From Streptomyces cinnamoneus (GTDB taxonomy: Bacteria > Actinomycetota > Actinomycetes > Streptomycetales > Streptomycetaceae), in the NCBI RefSeq assembly GCF_014650495.1, contig NZ_BMVB01000007.1, forward strand, positions 1-64,000: a stretch of DNA of 64,000 bases, given 5' to 3'. The notes below the pieces were generated by a model that was not told the DNA's origin, ran no database searches, and saw only the letters and a list, made by a program, of their open reading frames with translations. This document shows positions 52,605-63,626 of the stretch, piece by piece (within the stretch, counting starts at the first letter, position 1; every line of letters starts with the position of its first letter). The position numbers and the translations under genes are program-made.

Positions 52605-53939
52605 ATGCCCGTCAGCCCCGTCACCCCCGTCGACCCTGCGCCCGCCCGGGCCGCCGCCCGCCCCGGCGCCGCCGCGGCCGCCGCAGCCCACCCGCCGCAC
52701 CCCGTGTGGGGGCACGGCTTCGAGGCGCTGCTGCGGGAGGACCCCGAGCTCGCCGGGCTGCTCCTCGGCGAGGCCGAGCGCCAGGCCACCGGACTCCAGC
52801 TCGTCGCGGCCGAGAACTTCACCTCGCCCGCCGTCCTCGCCGCCCTCGGCTCCCCGCTCACCAACAAGTACGCCGAGGGCTACCCCGGCGCCCGCCACCA
52901 CGGCGGCTGCGAGCTCGTCGACCTCGCCGAGCGCATCGCCGTGGAACGCGCCAAGGCCCTCTTCGGCGCCGAGCACGCCAACGTCCAGCCCCACTCCGGC
53001 ACCGCCGCCGTCCTGGCCGCCTACGCCGCCCTGCTGCGCCCCGGGGACACCGTCCTGGCCATGGGCCTGCGGCACGGCGGCCACCTCACCCACGGCTCCC
53101 CGGCCAACTTCTCCGGCCGCTGGTTCGACTTCGTCGGCTACGGGGTGCGCGAGGACACCGGCCTGATCGACTACGCGCAGGTACGGGCCCTGGCCGGAAA
53201 GCACCGGCCCAAGGCCATCGTCTGCGGCTCGATCTCCTACCCGCGGCACGTGGACTACGCCGCCTTCCGCGAGATCGCCGACGGGGTGGGCGCCCGTCTC
53301 ATCGTCGACGCCGCCCACCCCATCGGCCTGATCGCCGGGGGAGCGGCACCCAACCCGGTGCCGTACGCCGACGTCGTGTGCGCCACCACGCACAAGGTGC
53401 TGCGCGGCCCGCGCGGCGGGCTCCTCCTGTGCGGCGCGCGGCTGGCCGAGCAGGTGGACCGCGCGGTGTTCCCCTTCACACAGGGCGGGGCCCAGATGAA
53501 CACGGTCGCCGCGAAGGCCGTCGCCTTCGGGGAGGCCGCGACGCCCGCCTTCACCGACTACGCCCACCAGGTGGTCGCCAACGCCCGCGCCCTGGCCGCC
53601 GCGCTGGCCGCGGAGGGCCTCGGCATCGTCACCGGAGGCACCGACACCCACCTGCTGGTCGTCGACGTCTCCCCGCTCGCCCTGGACGCCGCCACGGCCC
53701 GCAGGCGGCTCGCCGCGGCCGCCGTCGTGCTGGACGTGTGCGCCCTCGCCCCCGGCGCCGCACGCGGCCTGCGGATGGGCACCGCGGCCCTCACCACGCA
53801 GGGCATGGCGGAGGCCGAGATGGCGGTGGTGGGAAGGCTCCTGGGGGCCGCTCTGCGCGGCGAGGGCGGGGAGGGGTCGGTCCGTGCGGAGGTCGCCGAT
53901 CTGGCCGGAAGGTTCCCGCCGTACCGGTCCCACATGTGA
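52605..53939 (+). CDS. glyA: Serine hydroxymethyltransferase
   Basis: A 444-residue PLP enzyme interconverting serine and glycine with tetrahydrofolate. PLP Lys is residue 264 in ATTHKVLRGPRGG; other landmarks are AENFTSPAVLAALGSPLTNKYAEGYPGARHHGG (in two blocks), VQPHSGTAAVLAAY and FPFTQGGAQMN. Several positions differ from housekeeping GlyA (TTHKTLRG, DMAHxAGL; here VDAAHPIGLI), and an Ala/Pro-rich N-terminal extension of ~35 residues is present. It may be a second, divergent SHMT. ATG with GGAG 6 bases upstream. Lies between the phosphatase-like and WecA-type genes. Confidence 0.92.
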   Translation: MPVSPVTPVDPAPARAAARPGAAAAAAAHPPHPVWGHGFEALLREDPELAGLLLGEAERQATGLQLVAAENFTSPAVLAALGSPLTNKYAEGYPGARHHGGCELVDLAERIAVERAKALFGAEHANVQPHSGTAAVLAAYAALLRPGDTVLAMGLRHGGHLTHGSPANFSGRWFDFVGYGVREDTGLIDYAQVRALAGKHRPKAIVCGSISYPRHVDYAAFREIADGVGARLIVDAAHPIGLIAGGAAPNPVPYADVVCATTHKVLRGPRGGLLLCGARLAEQVDRAVFPFTQGGAQMNTVAAKAVAFGEAATPAFTDYAHQVVANARALAAALAAEGLGIVTGGTDTHLLVVDVSPLALDAATARRRLAAAAVVLDVCALAPGAARGLRMGTAALTTQGMAEAEMAVVGRLLGAALRGEGGEGSVRAEVADLAGRFPPYRSHM

Positions 53940-54051
53940 TCATTTGCAACCACCTGGCCCGGGGAGGCGTCTCCTGGTGCATTCACGGATCAGGGGCGGA
54001 CGCGAATATGGTGTGGGGCTGTGATGTCCAGCGCGATCCCTGGGGCAGCCC

Positions 54052-55368
54052 GTGCGTGAATACCTGCTGACGTTGTGCGTCACCGCGGCCGTCACCTATC
54101 TGCTGACGGGCCCGGTGCGGAAGTTCGCGATCCTGGCCGGAGCCATGCCGGAGATCCGCGCGCGCGACGTGCACCGGGAACCGACGCCACGCCTCGGCGG
54201 CATCGCCATGTTCGGCGGCCTGTGCGCCGGCCTGCTGGTGGCCGCGCACCTGTCCAACCTCAAGCACGTCTTCGAGCTGTCCAACGAGCCGCGTGCGCTG
54301 CTCTCGGGCGCGGGCCTGATCTGGCTGCTCGGGGTGCTGGACGACAAGTGGGGCGTGGACGCCCTGGTGAAGCTCGGCGGGCAGATGATCGCCGCCGGTG
54401 TGATGGTGCTGCAGGGCCTGACCATCCTGTGGATCCCGGTGCCCGGCGTGGGCACGGTCTCGCTCACCCCGATGCAGGGCACGCTGCTGACGGTCGCGCT
54501 GGTCGTGATCACTATTAACGCGGTGAACTTCGTCGACGGCCTGGACGGCCTGGCCTCGGGCATGGTGTGCATCGCAGCCGCCGCGTTCTTCCTGTACGCC
54601 TACCGGATGTGGTTCGGGCACGGCCTGGAGGCCGCCGCCCCCGCGACGCTGTTCGCCGCCATCCTGATGGGCATGTGCCTGGGCTTCCTGCCGCACAACA
54701 TGCACCCCGCGCGGATCTTCATGGGCGACTCGGGCTCGATGCTCATCGGGCTCGTCCTGGCGGCGGGAGCCATCTCGGTCACCGGCCAGGTCGACCCGGA
54801 CGCCCTCAAGCTCTGGGCCGGATCGGAGCGGGCGGCCGTGCACACGATGGTGCCGGTCTACATCCCGCTGCTGCTGCCGCTGACGGTGATCGCGGTGCCG
54901 GTCGCCGACCTGCTGCTGGCCATCGTGCGCCGCACCTGGAAGGGCCAGTCGCCGTTCGCGGCCGACCGCGGCCACCTGCACCACCGGCTGCTGGAGATCG
55001 GCCATTCCCACAGCCGCGCCGTGTTGATCATGTATTTCTGGTCCGCGCTCATCGCCTTCGGCGCGGTGGCGTATTCGGTGAATTCGGCGAGCGGGTGGAT
55101 CCTGCTGCTGATCACGGTGCTCAGCGCGGTGGGCCTGGTGCTGCTGCTGATGCCGCGCTTCACCCCGCGCGCGCCGCGGTGGGCGGAGCGCTTCGTACCG
55201 CCCCGCTACCGGCGCCGGGCGGTGCCCGTGGCCCTTGCGGAGCAGAACGCCGGGGACGGTGCGGACGAGGAGCGGCGCGAGCCCGTGCCGGCCGGTCTGC
55301 ACGGTGCGACGGCCATCGGCGACCGCTCGCGCTTCACCCAGCGGGGGACGATCGGCAGCAATCGCTGA
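54052..55368 (+). CDS. WecA/MraY-family undecaprenyl-phosphate sugar-1-phosphate transferase
   Basis: A 438-residue polytopic membrane enzyme (about 11 helices) transferring GlcNAc-1-P or a similar sugar phosphate from UDP-sugar to undecaprenyl phosphate. Conserved acidic loops: GVLDDKWGVD, NAVNFVDGLDGLASG, RIFMGDSGSMLIG, and the late HLHHRLLEIGHS motif. The last ~60 residues are a charged cytoplasmic tail. GTG start after GGGGCAG. It probably starts wall teichoic-acid or teichuronic-type polymer synthesis, feeding LCP transferases. Directly upstream of the atp cluster on the same strand. Confidence 0.93.
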   Translation: MREYLLTLCVTAAVTYLLTGPVRKFAILAGAMPEIRARDVHREPTPRLGGIAMFGGLCAGLLVAAHLSNLKHVFELSNEPRALLSGAGLIWLLGVLDDKWGVDALVKLGGQMIAAGVMVLQGLTILWIPVPGVGTVSLTPMQGTLLTVALVVITINAVNFVDGLDGLASGMVCIAAAAFFLYAYRMWFGHGLEAAAPATLFAAILMGMCLGFLPHNMHPARIFMGDSGSMLIGLVLAAGAISVTGQVDPDALKLWAGSERAAVHTMVPVYIPLLLPLTVIAVPVADLLLAIVRRTWKGQSPFAADRGHLHHRLLEIGHSHSRAVLIMYFWSALIAFGAVAYSVNSASGWILLLITVLSAVGLVLLLMPRFTPRAPRWAERFVPPRYRRRAVPVALAEQNAGDGADEERREPVPAGLHGATAIGDRSRFTQRGTIGSNR

Positions 55369-55500
55369 GGCGGTTCAGAACGTCGGATTCCGGCCCCGCA
55401 TAGCAGAAGCGGAAGCCCTCCGTCAGTGCCATGACCAGCGGATTGACCCTTCCGTGTGACATGCGGCACACGATGTAGGTAAAGACCTCATCAAATAGTT

Positions 55501-55516
55501 TGTGATACCGTTCACG
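55501..55516 (+). promoter_or_regulatory. Rex-type operator upstream of the atp operon
   Basis: TGTGA-TACCG-TTCAC-G matches the Rex operator TGTGAACGCGTTCACA in both half-sites and in the 5-base spacing; mismatches are limited to the centre and last base. It lies 125 bases upstream of the atpI-like start. Rex senses NADH/NAD+ and controls respiratory genes in Streptomyces; binding here is inferred. Confidence 0.65.
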
Positions 55517-55641
55517 AAACCCGGTGCTAGAGCCGAAGGACCGTAGTGCGGCGGCCCTTCGTCGCGAGCCATGTCTCATTCCCGGGGATACGCTCGTCCA
55601 CGACGAATCGTTGCTTCCGACCTTCGCCGGAGAAACCCTTC

Positions 55642-56079
55642 ATGCAGTCCAACGACGCCCGAACGCTTTTGCAGTGCGCCGTCCCGACCGCCCTCGTGGG
55701 CGTCGTCGCCGTCGTCGTCAGCTCGGTGCTCGCCGGGGGCAAGGGAGGGATCGGCTCCGCTGTCGGCACGCTCCTCGCCGGTGGCGTCATGGCGACGGGT
55801 CTGATCATTCTGAACCGCACGGCCAGGCACCTGCCCCACCTGTTCCAGGCGATGGGCCTCGCGCTCTATCTGGCGCAGTGCCTGCTGGTCGCGGTCTTTG
55901 TCGTGATCTTCAAGGACACCACGCTCTTCAACACCAAGGCTTTCGCCTTCTCGCTGCTCGCCGCGACCCTCGCATGGATCGCGGCCCAGACCCGTACCTA
56001 CATGAAGGCAAAGATCCTTTACGTGGATCCGGAGTCCGTCGAGGCGCAGAAGTCCGCGCCGACCGGGTCTCCGTCATGA
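55642..56079 (+). CDS. AtpI-like small membrane protein
   Basis: A 145-residue protein with four hydrophobic segments (PTALVGVVAVVVSSVLAG; VGTLLAGGVMATGLIIL; MGLALYLAQCLLVAVFVVIF; FAFSLLAATLAWIAA). It occupies the usual place of atpI at the head of the ATP synthase cluster. AtpI assists c-ring assembly in other bacteria. The ATG follows CCGGAGAAA; an upstream GTG would add a non-hydrophobic segment. A 264-base gap to atpB suggests an additional promoter for the structural genes. Confidence 0.82.
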   Translation: MQSNDARTLLQCAVPTALVGVVAVVVSSVLAGGKGGIGSAVGTLLAGGVMATGLIILNRTARHLPHLFQAMGLALYLAQCLLVAVFVVIFKDTTLFNTKAFAFSLLAATLAWIAAQTRTYMKAKILYVDPESVEAQKSAPTGSPS

Positions 56080-56343
56080 CAGGTAGGGCCGGAATAAATG
56101 CTCGCGTGCTCACCTGCTATCGTCCGGTGCCATCTGAGGCGCAGCGGACGCAGGCGGCCGAATCCCCGGGTTTCACGGGTGAGAGTCGGCTTCCCGTGCA
56201 GCTGACGCCTGCGATGACTTCCGGCCGCCGGCCGAACCGCCGCATCCCCATCCGTAAGTCCAGTCCAGTGCCGTTCCGTGGCCGTGCGCCGCGCCGACAC
56301 AACGAGGTTGCCGTACCTATGCGCCACGCTGAAGGAGCTCGCG

Positions 56344-57156
56344 GTGAGTGCTGACCAGACGCTGCTCGCCTTCGAGACCGATTGCCACATCTTCGATGGG
56401 TGCGGCTTCCCGGCCCCAGGGCTCCACTCGTTCGTCTTCGAGCCGCTCTTTACGATCGGTGGATTCGAGTTCAACAAGCCGATGCTGCTGGCCATCCTTG
56501 GCTCGCTCGTCGTCGTGGGGTTCTTCTGGGCGGCGTTCGGCAGGGCCAAGGTGGTCCCCGGCAAGCTGCAGATGATCGGTGAGGCCGGTTACGACTTTGT
56601 CCGGCGCGGGCTCGTCTACGAGGCGCTGGGCAAGAAGGAGGGCGAGAAGTACGTCCCCCTCATGGTCTCCCTGTTCTTCTTCATCTGGATGATGAACCTC
56701 TGGTCGATCATCCCGGTGGCGTCGTTCCCGGTGACGTCGATCATCGCCTACCCCGCGGGCCTCGCCCTGCTCGTCTACGTGCTGTGGGTCGGTCTGACGT
56801 TCAAGAAGCACGGCTTCGTCGGCGCCTGGAAGAACATGACCGGCTACGACAAGTCGCTCGGCGGGATTCTGCCCCTGGTCGTGGTGCTCGAATTCTTCTC
56901 GAACCTGATCATCCGCCCGTTCACCCACGCGGTCCGGCTCTTCGCCAACATGTTCGCCGGCCACATGCTGATCGTGATGTTCACGATCGCCAGCTGGTAC
57001 CTGCTGAACGGGATCGGCATCGCCTACGCGAGCGCGTCCTTCGTGATGACCATCGTGATGACCGCCTTCGAGCTCTTCATCCAGGCCGTGCAGGCGTACG
57101 TCTTCGTCCTCCTGGCCTGCAACTACGTCCAGGGCGCGCTCTCCGAGCACCACTGA
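56344..57156 (+). CDS. atpB: F1Fo ATP synthase subunit a
   Basis: A 270-residue Fo membrane subunit forming the proton half-channels. The essential Arg lies in FSNLIIRPFTHAVRLFANMFAG, and later helices carry FVMTIVMTAFELFIQAVQAYVF. The GTG start (VSADQTLLAFETDC) is chosen because AAGGAG stands 6 bases before it; longer frames upstream do not resemble the family. First structural gene of atpBEFHAGDC. Confidence 0.97.
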   Translation: MSADQTLLAFETDCHIFDGCGFPAPGLHSFVFEPLFTIGGFEFNKPMLLAILGSLVVVGFFWAAFGRAKVVPGKLQMIGEAGYDFVRRGLVYEALGKKEGEKYVPLMVSLFFFIWMMNLWSIIPVASFPVTSIIAYPAGLALLVYVLWVGLTFKKHGFVGAWKNMTGYDKSLGGILPLVVVLEFFSNLIIRPFTHAVRLFANMFAGHMLIVMFTIASWYLLNGIGIAYASASFVMTIVMTAFELFIQAVQAYVFVLLACNYVQGALSEHH

Positions 57157-57237
57157 GCCAGCCCGCCTCCCGCCCCAGTCCAATAGACGTCCGGTGGCCA
57201 ACCCCCACCGGTCCGTGAAAGAGAAGGAAGTAACGGC

Positions 57238-57489
57238 ATGTCCGCTGCTCTCGAAATGGTCACCCTCGCCTCCAAGGACGCGTTCACCGGCAGCGCCAGC
57301 GCGATCGGCTACGGCCTCGCCGCCATCGGCCCCGGCGTCGGCGTCGGCATCATCTTCGGTAACGGCACCCAGGCGCTGGCCCGTCAGCCCGAGGCGGCCG
57401 GTCTGATCCGTGCCAACCAGATCATGGGCTTCGCCTTCTGTGAGGCGCTCGCCCTGATCGGTATCGTCATGGGCTTCGTTTACCAGTAA
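57238..57489 (+). CDS. atpE: ATP synthase subunit c
   Basis: An 83-residue hairpin proteolipid of the rotating c-ring. Glycine-rich first helix (IGYGLAAIGPGVGVGIIFGNG), polar loop ARQPEAAG, and the proton-binding Glu69 in MGFAFCEALALIGIVMGF. ATG with AAGGAAG upstream. Confidence 0.98.
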   Translation: MSAALEMVTLASKDAFTGSASAIGYGLAAIGPGVGVGIIFGNGTQALARQPEAAGLIRANQIMGFAFCEALALIGIVMGFVYQ

Positions 57490-57528
57490 GCCGACCCACG
57501 ACCACCCTTTTCGACGAAAGGCACTGAT

Positions 57529-58092
57529 GTGACCGCCCTGACGCACCTGGCGTCCGAGGAGATGGAGAACCCTCTCCTCCCGCCGATGCCAGAGCTCATC
57601 ATCGGCCTGATCGCCTTCCTCATCGTCTTCCTGTTCCTCGGCAAGAAGCTCCTCCCGAACATCAACAAGGTTCTGGACGAGCGCCGGGCGGCCATCGAGG
57701 GCGGCATGGAGAAGGCCGAGGCCGCCCAGGCCGAGGCTCAGCAGGTCCTTGAGGACTACCGGGCTCAGCTGGCCGACGCACGCCACGAGGCTGCGCGTCT
57801 GCGCCAGGAGGCTCAGGAGCAGGGCGTCGCGCTGATCGCCGAGATGCGGTCTGAGGGTCAGCGGCAGCGTGAGGAGATCATCGCTGCCGGCCACGCTCAG
57901 ATCGAGGCCGACCGCAAGGCCGCCTCGGCCACCCTGCGTCAGGACGTGGGCCAGCTGGCCATCGACCTGGCCGGCCGGATCGTCGGCGAGTCCCTCGCGG
58001 ACTCGGCCCGGCAGAGCCGGACCATCGACCGCTTCCTCGACGCCCTTGAGGAGAAGTCGGTGGACGTGACGAAGGCCGAGGCGACCCGATGA
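57529..58092 (+). CDS. atpF: ATP synthase subunit b
   Basis: A 187-residue peripheral stalk protein: one N-terminal transmembrane helix (ELIIGLIAFLIVFLFLGKK, ~25-43), then a long charged coiled coil (EKAEAAQAEAQQVLEDYRAQ onward). GTG start; AAAGG lies upstream. Stop overlaps atpH by ATGA. Confidence 0.97.
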   Translation: MTALTHLASEEMENPLLPPMPELIIGLIAFLIVFLFLGKKLLPNINKVLDERRAAIEGGMEKAEAAQAEAQQVLEDYRAQLADARHEAARLRQEAQEQGVALIAEMRSEGQRQREEIIAAGHAQIEADRKAASATLRQDVGQLAIDLAGRIVGESLADSARQSRTIDRFLDALEEKSVDVTKAEATR

Positions 58093-58904
58093 GCCTGGCG
58101 AGCCGGGAGGCCCTGGCCTCCGCACGTGAGAGCCTCGACGCGCTGGCGGACAACACGTCCGTGGACGCGGCGAAGCTCGCCGGCGAGCTCGCGGCCGTCA
58201 CCGCGCTGCTCGACCGTGAGGTGTCGCTGCGTCGGGTCCTCACCGACCCGGCGCAGTCCGGCGAGGCCAAGGCCGAGCTGGCACGACGCCTGCTGGGCGG
58301 CCAGGTCGGCGGCGAGTGCGCCGACCTGATCGCGGGCATGGTCCGCTCCCGCTGGTCGAGCTCGCGCGACCTGGTCGACGCGACCGAGGAGCTGGCGGCC
58401 GGTGCCGACCTGGTCGCGGCCGAGCGCGCCGGCGACCTGGACGACGTCGAGGACGAGCTGTTCCGCTTCGGCCGGATCGTCACCTCGAACCCGGAGCTGC
58501 GCGCCGCGCTGACCGACAAGGTCGCGGACCGGTCCGCCAAGGCGGCCCTGCTGCGCGAGCTGCTGGGCGGCCGGGCCAACCCGGTCACCGAGCGCCTCGT
58601 CGCCCGGCTGGTGACCGCGCCGCGTGGACGTAGCCTGGAAGGCGGGCTGAACGCCCTCTCCAAGCTGGCGGCCGACCGCCGCGACCGCATGGTCGCCGAG
58701 GTCGTCTCCGCGGTGCCGCTGAACGAGCAGCAGAAGCAGCGCCTCGGTGACGCGCTGGCCAAGCTGTACGGACGGCGCGTCCACCTCAACCTGGACGTCG
58801 ACCCCGAGGTCCTCGGCGGCATCCAGGTGCGGATCGGCGACGAGGTCATCAACGGGACCATCGCGGACCGGCTCGCCGAGGCGGGCCGCCGGATGGCCGG
58901 CTGA
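58089..58904 (+). CDS. atpH: ATP synthase subunit delta
   Basis: A 271-residue delta subunit, about 90 residues longer than E. coli delta; this length is usual in Streptomyces. An N-terminal helical domain binds the F1 crown and the C-terminal region carries [21 protein letters not shown], the family signature. ATGA overlap with atpF shows translational coupling. A 146-base gap precedes atpA. Confidence 0.96.
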   Translation: MSLASREALASARESLDALADNTSVDAAKLAGELAAVTALLDREVSLRRVLTDPAQSGEAKAELARRLLGGQVGGECADLIAGMVRSRWSSSRDLVDATEELAAGADLVAAERAGDLDDVEDELFRFGRIVTSNPELRAALTDKVADRSAKAALLRELLGGRANPVTERLVARLVTAPRGRSLEGGLNALSKLAADRRDRMVAEVVSAVPLNEQQKQRLGDALAKLYGRRVHLNLDVDPEVLGGIQVRIGDEVINGTIADRLAEAGRRMAG

Positions 58905-59050
58905 CAGCCACCAACTCAAGAGCATGTACTGACGGCCCGAGTTGGGTCGACGGTGTCCTCTGGGGGCCCAGAGCAGCGCGGCTGCTGTGGGAGCAAGTCC
59001 CCAGACCCCCAGAATTACTTCGGGCCCAACAAGGAGAGCAGGGAACCCAG

Positions 59051-60622
59051 ATGGCGGAGCTCACGATCCGGCCGGAGGAGATCCGGGACGCACTGGAGAA
59101 CTTTGTCCAGGCGTACAAGCCGGACGCGGCCTCGCGCGAGGAGGTCGGTACGGTCAGCGTTGCCGGCGACGGCATCGCGAAGGTCGAGGGTCTTCCCTCG
59201 GCCATGGCGAACGAGCTGCTGCGGTTCGAGGACGGAACCCTCGGTCTCGCCCTCAACCTCGAGGAGCGCGAGATCGGTGCGGTCGTCCTCGGCGAGTTCA
59301 GCGGCATCGAGGAGGGCCAGCCGGTGCAGCGCACCGGTGAGGTGCTCTCCGTCGCGGTCGGCGAGGGCTACCTCGGCCGCGTCGTCGACCCGCTGGGCAA
59401 CCCGATCGACGGCCTCGGCGAGATCGCGACCGAGGGCCGCCGCGCCCTCGAACTGCAGGCCCCCGGCGTCATGGTCCGCAAGTCGGTCCACGAGCCGATG
59501 GAGACCGGCTACAAGGCCGTCGACGCGATGACCCCGGTCGGCCGTGGCCAGCGTCAGCTGATCATCGGTGACCGTCAGACCGGCAAGACCGCGCTGGCCG
59601 TCGACACGATCATCAACCAGCGCGACAACTGGCGCTCCGGCGACCCGAAGAAGCAGGTCCGCTGCATCTACGTCGCCATCGGCCAGAAGGGCTCCACCAT
59701 CGCGTCCGTGCGCGGCGCCCTGGAGGAGGCCGGCGCCCTGGAGTACACGACGATCGTCGCGGCTCCGGCGTCCGACCCGGCCGGCTTCAAGTACCTCGCG
59801 CCGTACACCGGCTCGGCCATCGGCCAGCACTGGATGTACCAGGGCAAGCACGTCCTGATCGTCTTCGACGACCTGTCGAAGCAGGCCGACGCCTACCGCG
59901 CCGTCTCCCTGCTGCTCCGCCGCCCGCCGGGCCGCGAGGCCTACCCGGGTGACGTCTTCTACCTGCACTCCCGCCTGCTGGAGCGCTGCGCCAAGCTCTC
60001 CGACGAGATGGGCGCGGGTTCGATGACCGGTCTGCCGATCGTCGAGACCAAGGCGAACGACGTGTCGGCGTTCATCCCGACCAACGTCATCTCCATCACC
60101 GACGGCCAGTGCTTCCTGGAGTCGGACCTCTTCAACGCCGGTCAGCGCCCCGCGCTGAACGTCGGTATCTCGGTCTCCCGTGTCGGTGGCTCCGCCCAGC
60201 ACAAGGCCATGAAGCAGGTCTCCGGCCGCCTCCGCGTGGACCTCGCCCAGTACCGCGAGCTGGAGGCGTTCGCCGCCTTCGGTTCCGACCTGGACGCCGC
60301 CTCCAAGGCTTCGCTGGAGCGCGGTAAGCGCATGGTCGAGCTGCTGAAGCAGTCGCAGTACGCGCCGTACGCCACCGAGGACCAGGTCGTCTCGATCTGG
60401 GCCGGCACCACCGGCAAGATGGACGACGTCCCGGTCGAGGACATCCGCCGCTTCGAGCGCGAGCTGCTGGACTACCTGCACCGCGAGCACAAGGGTCTGA
60501 TGGACAGCATCCGCGAGGGCGGCAAGATGTCCGACGACACGCTGCAGTCCGTGGCCGACGCGATCACGTCCTTCAAGCAGCAGTTCGAGACCTCGGACGG
60601 CAAGCTGCTGGGCGAGGGCTGA
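59051..60622 (+). CDS. atpA: ATP synthase subunit alpha
   Basis: A 523-residue F1 regulatory nucleotide-binding subunit. P-loop GDRQTGKT at 173-180; [13 protein letters not shown] and the catalytic-site Arg region in [14 protein letters not shown] are present. The upstream gap ends in AAGGAGAGCAGGGAACCCAG before the ATG. atpG begins 2 bases after the stop. Confidence 0.98.
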   Translation: MAELTIRPEEIRDALENFVQAYKPDAASREEVGTVSVAGDGIAKVEGLPSAMANELLRFEDGTLGLALNLEEREIGAVVLGEFSGIEEGQPVQRTGEVLSVAVGEGYLGRVVDPLGNPIDGLGEIATEGRRALELQAPGVMVRKSVHEPMETGYKAVDAMTPVGRGQRQLIIGDRQTGKTALAVDTIINQRDNWRSGDPKKQVRCIYVAIGQKGSTIASVRGALEEAGALEYTTIVAAPASDPAGFKYLAPYTGSAIGQHWMYQGKHVLIVFDDLSKQADAYRAVSLLLRRPPGREAYPGDVFYLHSRLLERCAKLSDEMGAGSMTGLPIVETKANDVSAFIPTNVISITDGQCFLESDLFNAGQRPALNVGISVSRVGGSAQHKAMKQVSGRLRVDLAQYRELEAFAAFGSDLDAASKASLERGKRMVELLKQSQYAPYATEDQVVSIWAGTTGKMDDVPVEDIRRFERELLDYLHREHKGLMDSIREGGKMSDDTLQSVADAITSFKQQFETSDGKLLGEG

Positions 60623-60624
60623 GC

Positions 60625-61545
60625 ATGGGTTCCCAGCTCCGGGTCTACAAGCGACGGATCAAGTCCGTCACTGCGACCAAGAAGATCACCAAGGCGATGG
60701 AGATGATCTCCGCCTCGCGCATCGTCAAGGCACAGCGCAAGGTGGCCGCGTCCACTCCGTACGCCAGTGAGCTCACCCGGGCAGTGACCGCGGTTGCCAC
60801 CGGCTCCCACACCAAGCACGCCCTGACCACCGAGGTCGAGAACCCCGCCCGGGCCGCGGTCCTGCTCGTCACGAGCGACCGCGGTCTGGCCGGCGGCTAC
60901 TCCTCCAACGCGATCAAGGCCGCCGACCAGCTCACCAACCGCCTGAAGGCGGAGGGCAAGGACGTCGTCACGTACATCGTCGGCCGCAAGGGCGTCGCGT
61001 ACTACGGCTTCCGTGAGCGCCCGGTCGTCGACTCGTGGACGGGCTTCACCGACAGCCCGACCTACGCCGACGCCAAGAAGGTCGCCGGCCCGCTGATCGA
61101 GGCCGTCGTCACGGACACGGCCGAGGGCGGCGTGGACGAGCTGCACATCGTCTTCACGGAGTTCGTGTCGATGATGACGCAGACGCCGGTGGAGAAGCGG
61201 TTGCTGCCGCTGAGCCTCGAAGCGACGGCCGAGGAGTCGGAGGCGGTCAAGGACAAGATCCTGCCGCTGTTCGACTTCGAGCCGTCGGACGAGGGTGTGC
61301 TCGACGCACTGCTGCCGCGGTATGTCGAGTCCCGGATCTACAACGCCCTGCTGCAGGCCGCCGCTTCCGAGCACGCGGCCCGCCGCCGGGCGATGAAGTC
61401 GGCGACCGACAACGCCGAAGATCTCATCAAGTCGTTCACGCGGCTTGCCAACGCGGCCCGACAGGCCGACATCACCCAGGAAATCAGCGAGATCGTCGGT
61501 GGCGCGAGCGCCCTGGCCGACGCGACCGCGGGGAGTGACCGATAA
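60625..61545 (+). CDS. atpG: ATP synthase subunit gamma
   Basis: A 306-residue central stalk subunit. N-terminal helix [21 protein letters not shown], and C-terminal helix [20 protein letters not shown], the two coiled-coil strands that rotate within alpha3beta3. The stop codon directly abuts the atpD start. Confidence 0.98.
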   Translation: MGSQLRVYKRRIKSVTATKKITKAMEMISASRIVKAQRKVAASTPYASELTRAVTAVATGSHTKHALTTEVENPARAAVLLVTSDRGLAGGYSSNAIKAADQLTNRLKAEGKDVVTYIVGRKGVAYYGFRERPVVDSWTGFTDSPTYADAKKVAGPLIEAVVTDTAEGGVDELHIVFTEFVSMMTQTPVEKRLLPLSLEATAEESEAVKDKILPLFDFEPSDEGVLDALLPRYVESRIYNALLQAAASEHAARRRAMKSATDNAEDLIKSFTRLANAARQADITQEISEIVGGASALADATAGSDR

Positions 61546-62988
<1,443 letters not shown>

Positions 62989-63117
62989 TCCACGGGCCCG
63001 CAAGGGCCCTGCGATCGGCTGTCCGGGGGCGGGGCACTCCCGCCCCCGGACCGCACGTCCCCTATTCTTTGACCCAACGCCCGCCGCGCCCGGCGGGTGG
63101 AGACCCGAGGAGCCACG

Positions 63118-63495
63118 TTGGCTGCTGAGCTGCACGTCGAGCTGGTCGCGGCGGACCGAAGCGTCTGGTCCGGCGAGGCCACCCTGGTCATCGCGCGTAC
63201 CACATCGGGTGACATCGGCGTCATGCCCGGGCACCAGCCGCTTCTCGGTGTGCTGCAGTCCGGCCCGGTGACCATCAAGACCACCGACGGAACCACCGTC
63301 GTCGCGGCGGTGCACGGCGGGTTCATCTCGTTCGCCGACGACAAGCTCTCGCTGCTCGCCGAGATCGCGGAGCTTGCCGACGAGATCGACGTCGAGCGTG
63401 CCGAGCGGGCGCTGGAGCGTGCGAAGGCGGAGGCCGACGCCGCCGCCGAGCGCCGCGCGGACGTCCGGCTGATGGCGGTCACGGGCGTTCGCTAG
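63118..63495 (+). CDS. atpC: ATP synthase subunit epsilon
   Basis: A 125-residue subunit with an N-terminal beta-sandwich (LHVELVAADRSVWSGEAT; GDIGVMPGHQPLLGVL) and a C-terminal helical hairpin (IDVERAERALERAKAEAD) that inhibits ATP hydrolysis. The TTG start has GAGGAG 5 bases upstream; a GTG 21 bases earlier would place the ribosome-binding site inside the gene. Last gene of the operon. Confidence 0.96.
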   Translation: MAAELHVELVAADRSVWSGEATLVIARTTSGDIGVMPGHQPLLGVLQSGPVTIKTTDGTTVVAAVHGGFISFADDKLSLLAEIAELADEIDVERAERALERAKAEADAAAERRADVRLMAVTGVR

Positions 63496-63518
63496 CCCGA
63501 CCCGCTTCGAGTACGTCC

Positions 63519-63567
63519 CTCAGCCGCGGACCGGCCTGGAACAATTCCAGGGCGGTCCGCGGCTGAG
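63519..63567 (+). terminator. atp operon terminator
   Basis: A perfect 15-bp stem (CTCAGCCGCGGACCG / CGGTCCGCGGCTGAG) enclosing a smaller CCTGGA/TCCAGG hairpin starts 24 bases after the atpC stop. Confidence 0.9.
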
Positions 63568-63626
63568 GCAATAACGCAGGTGTCGCAGGTGCGGTTGCTC
63601 TAGATGATGCGAGGAGGTCGGTGGAG

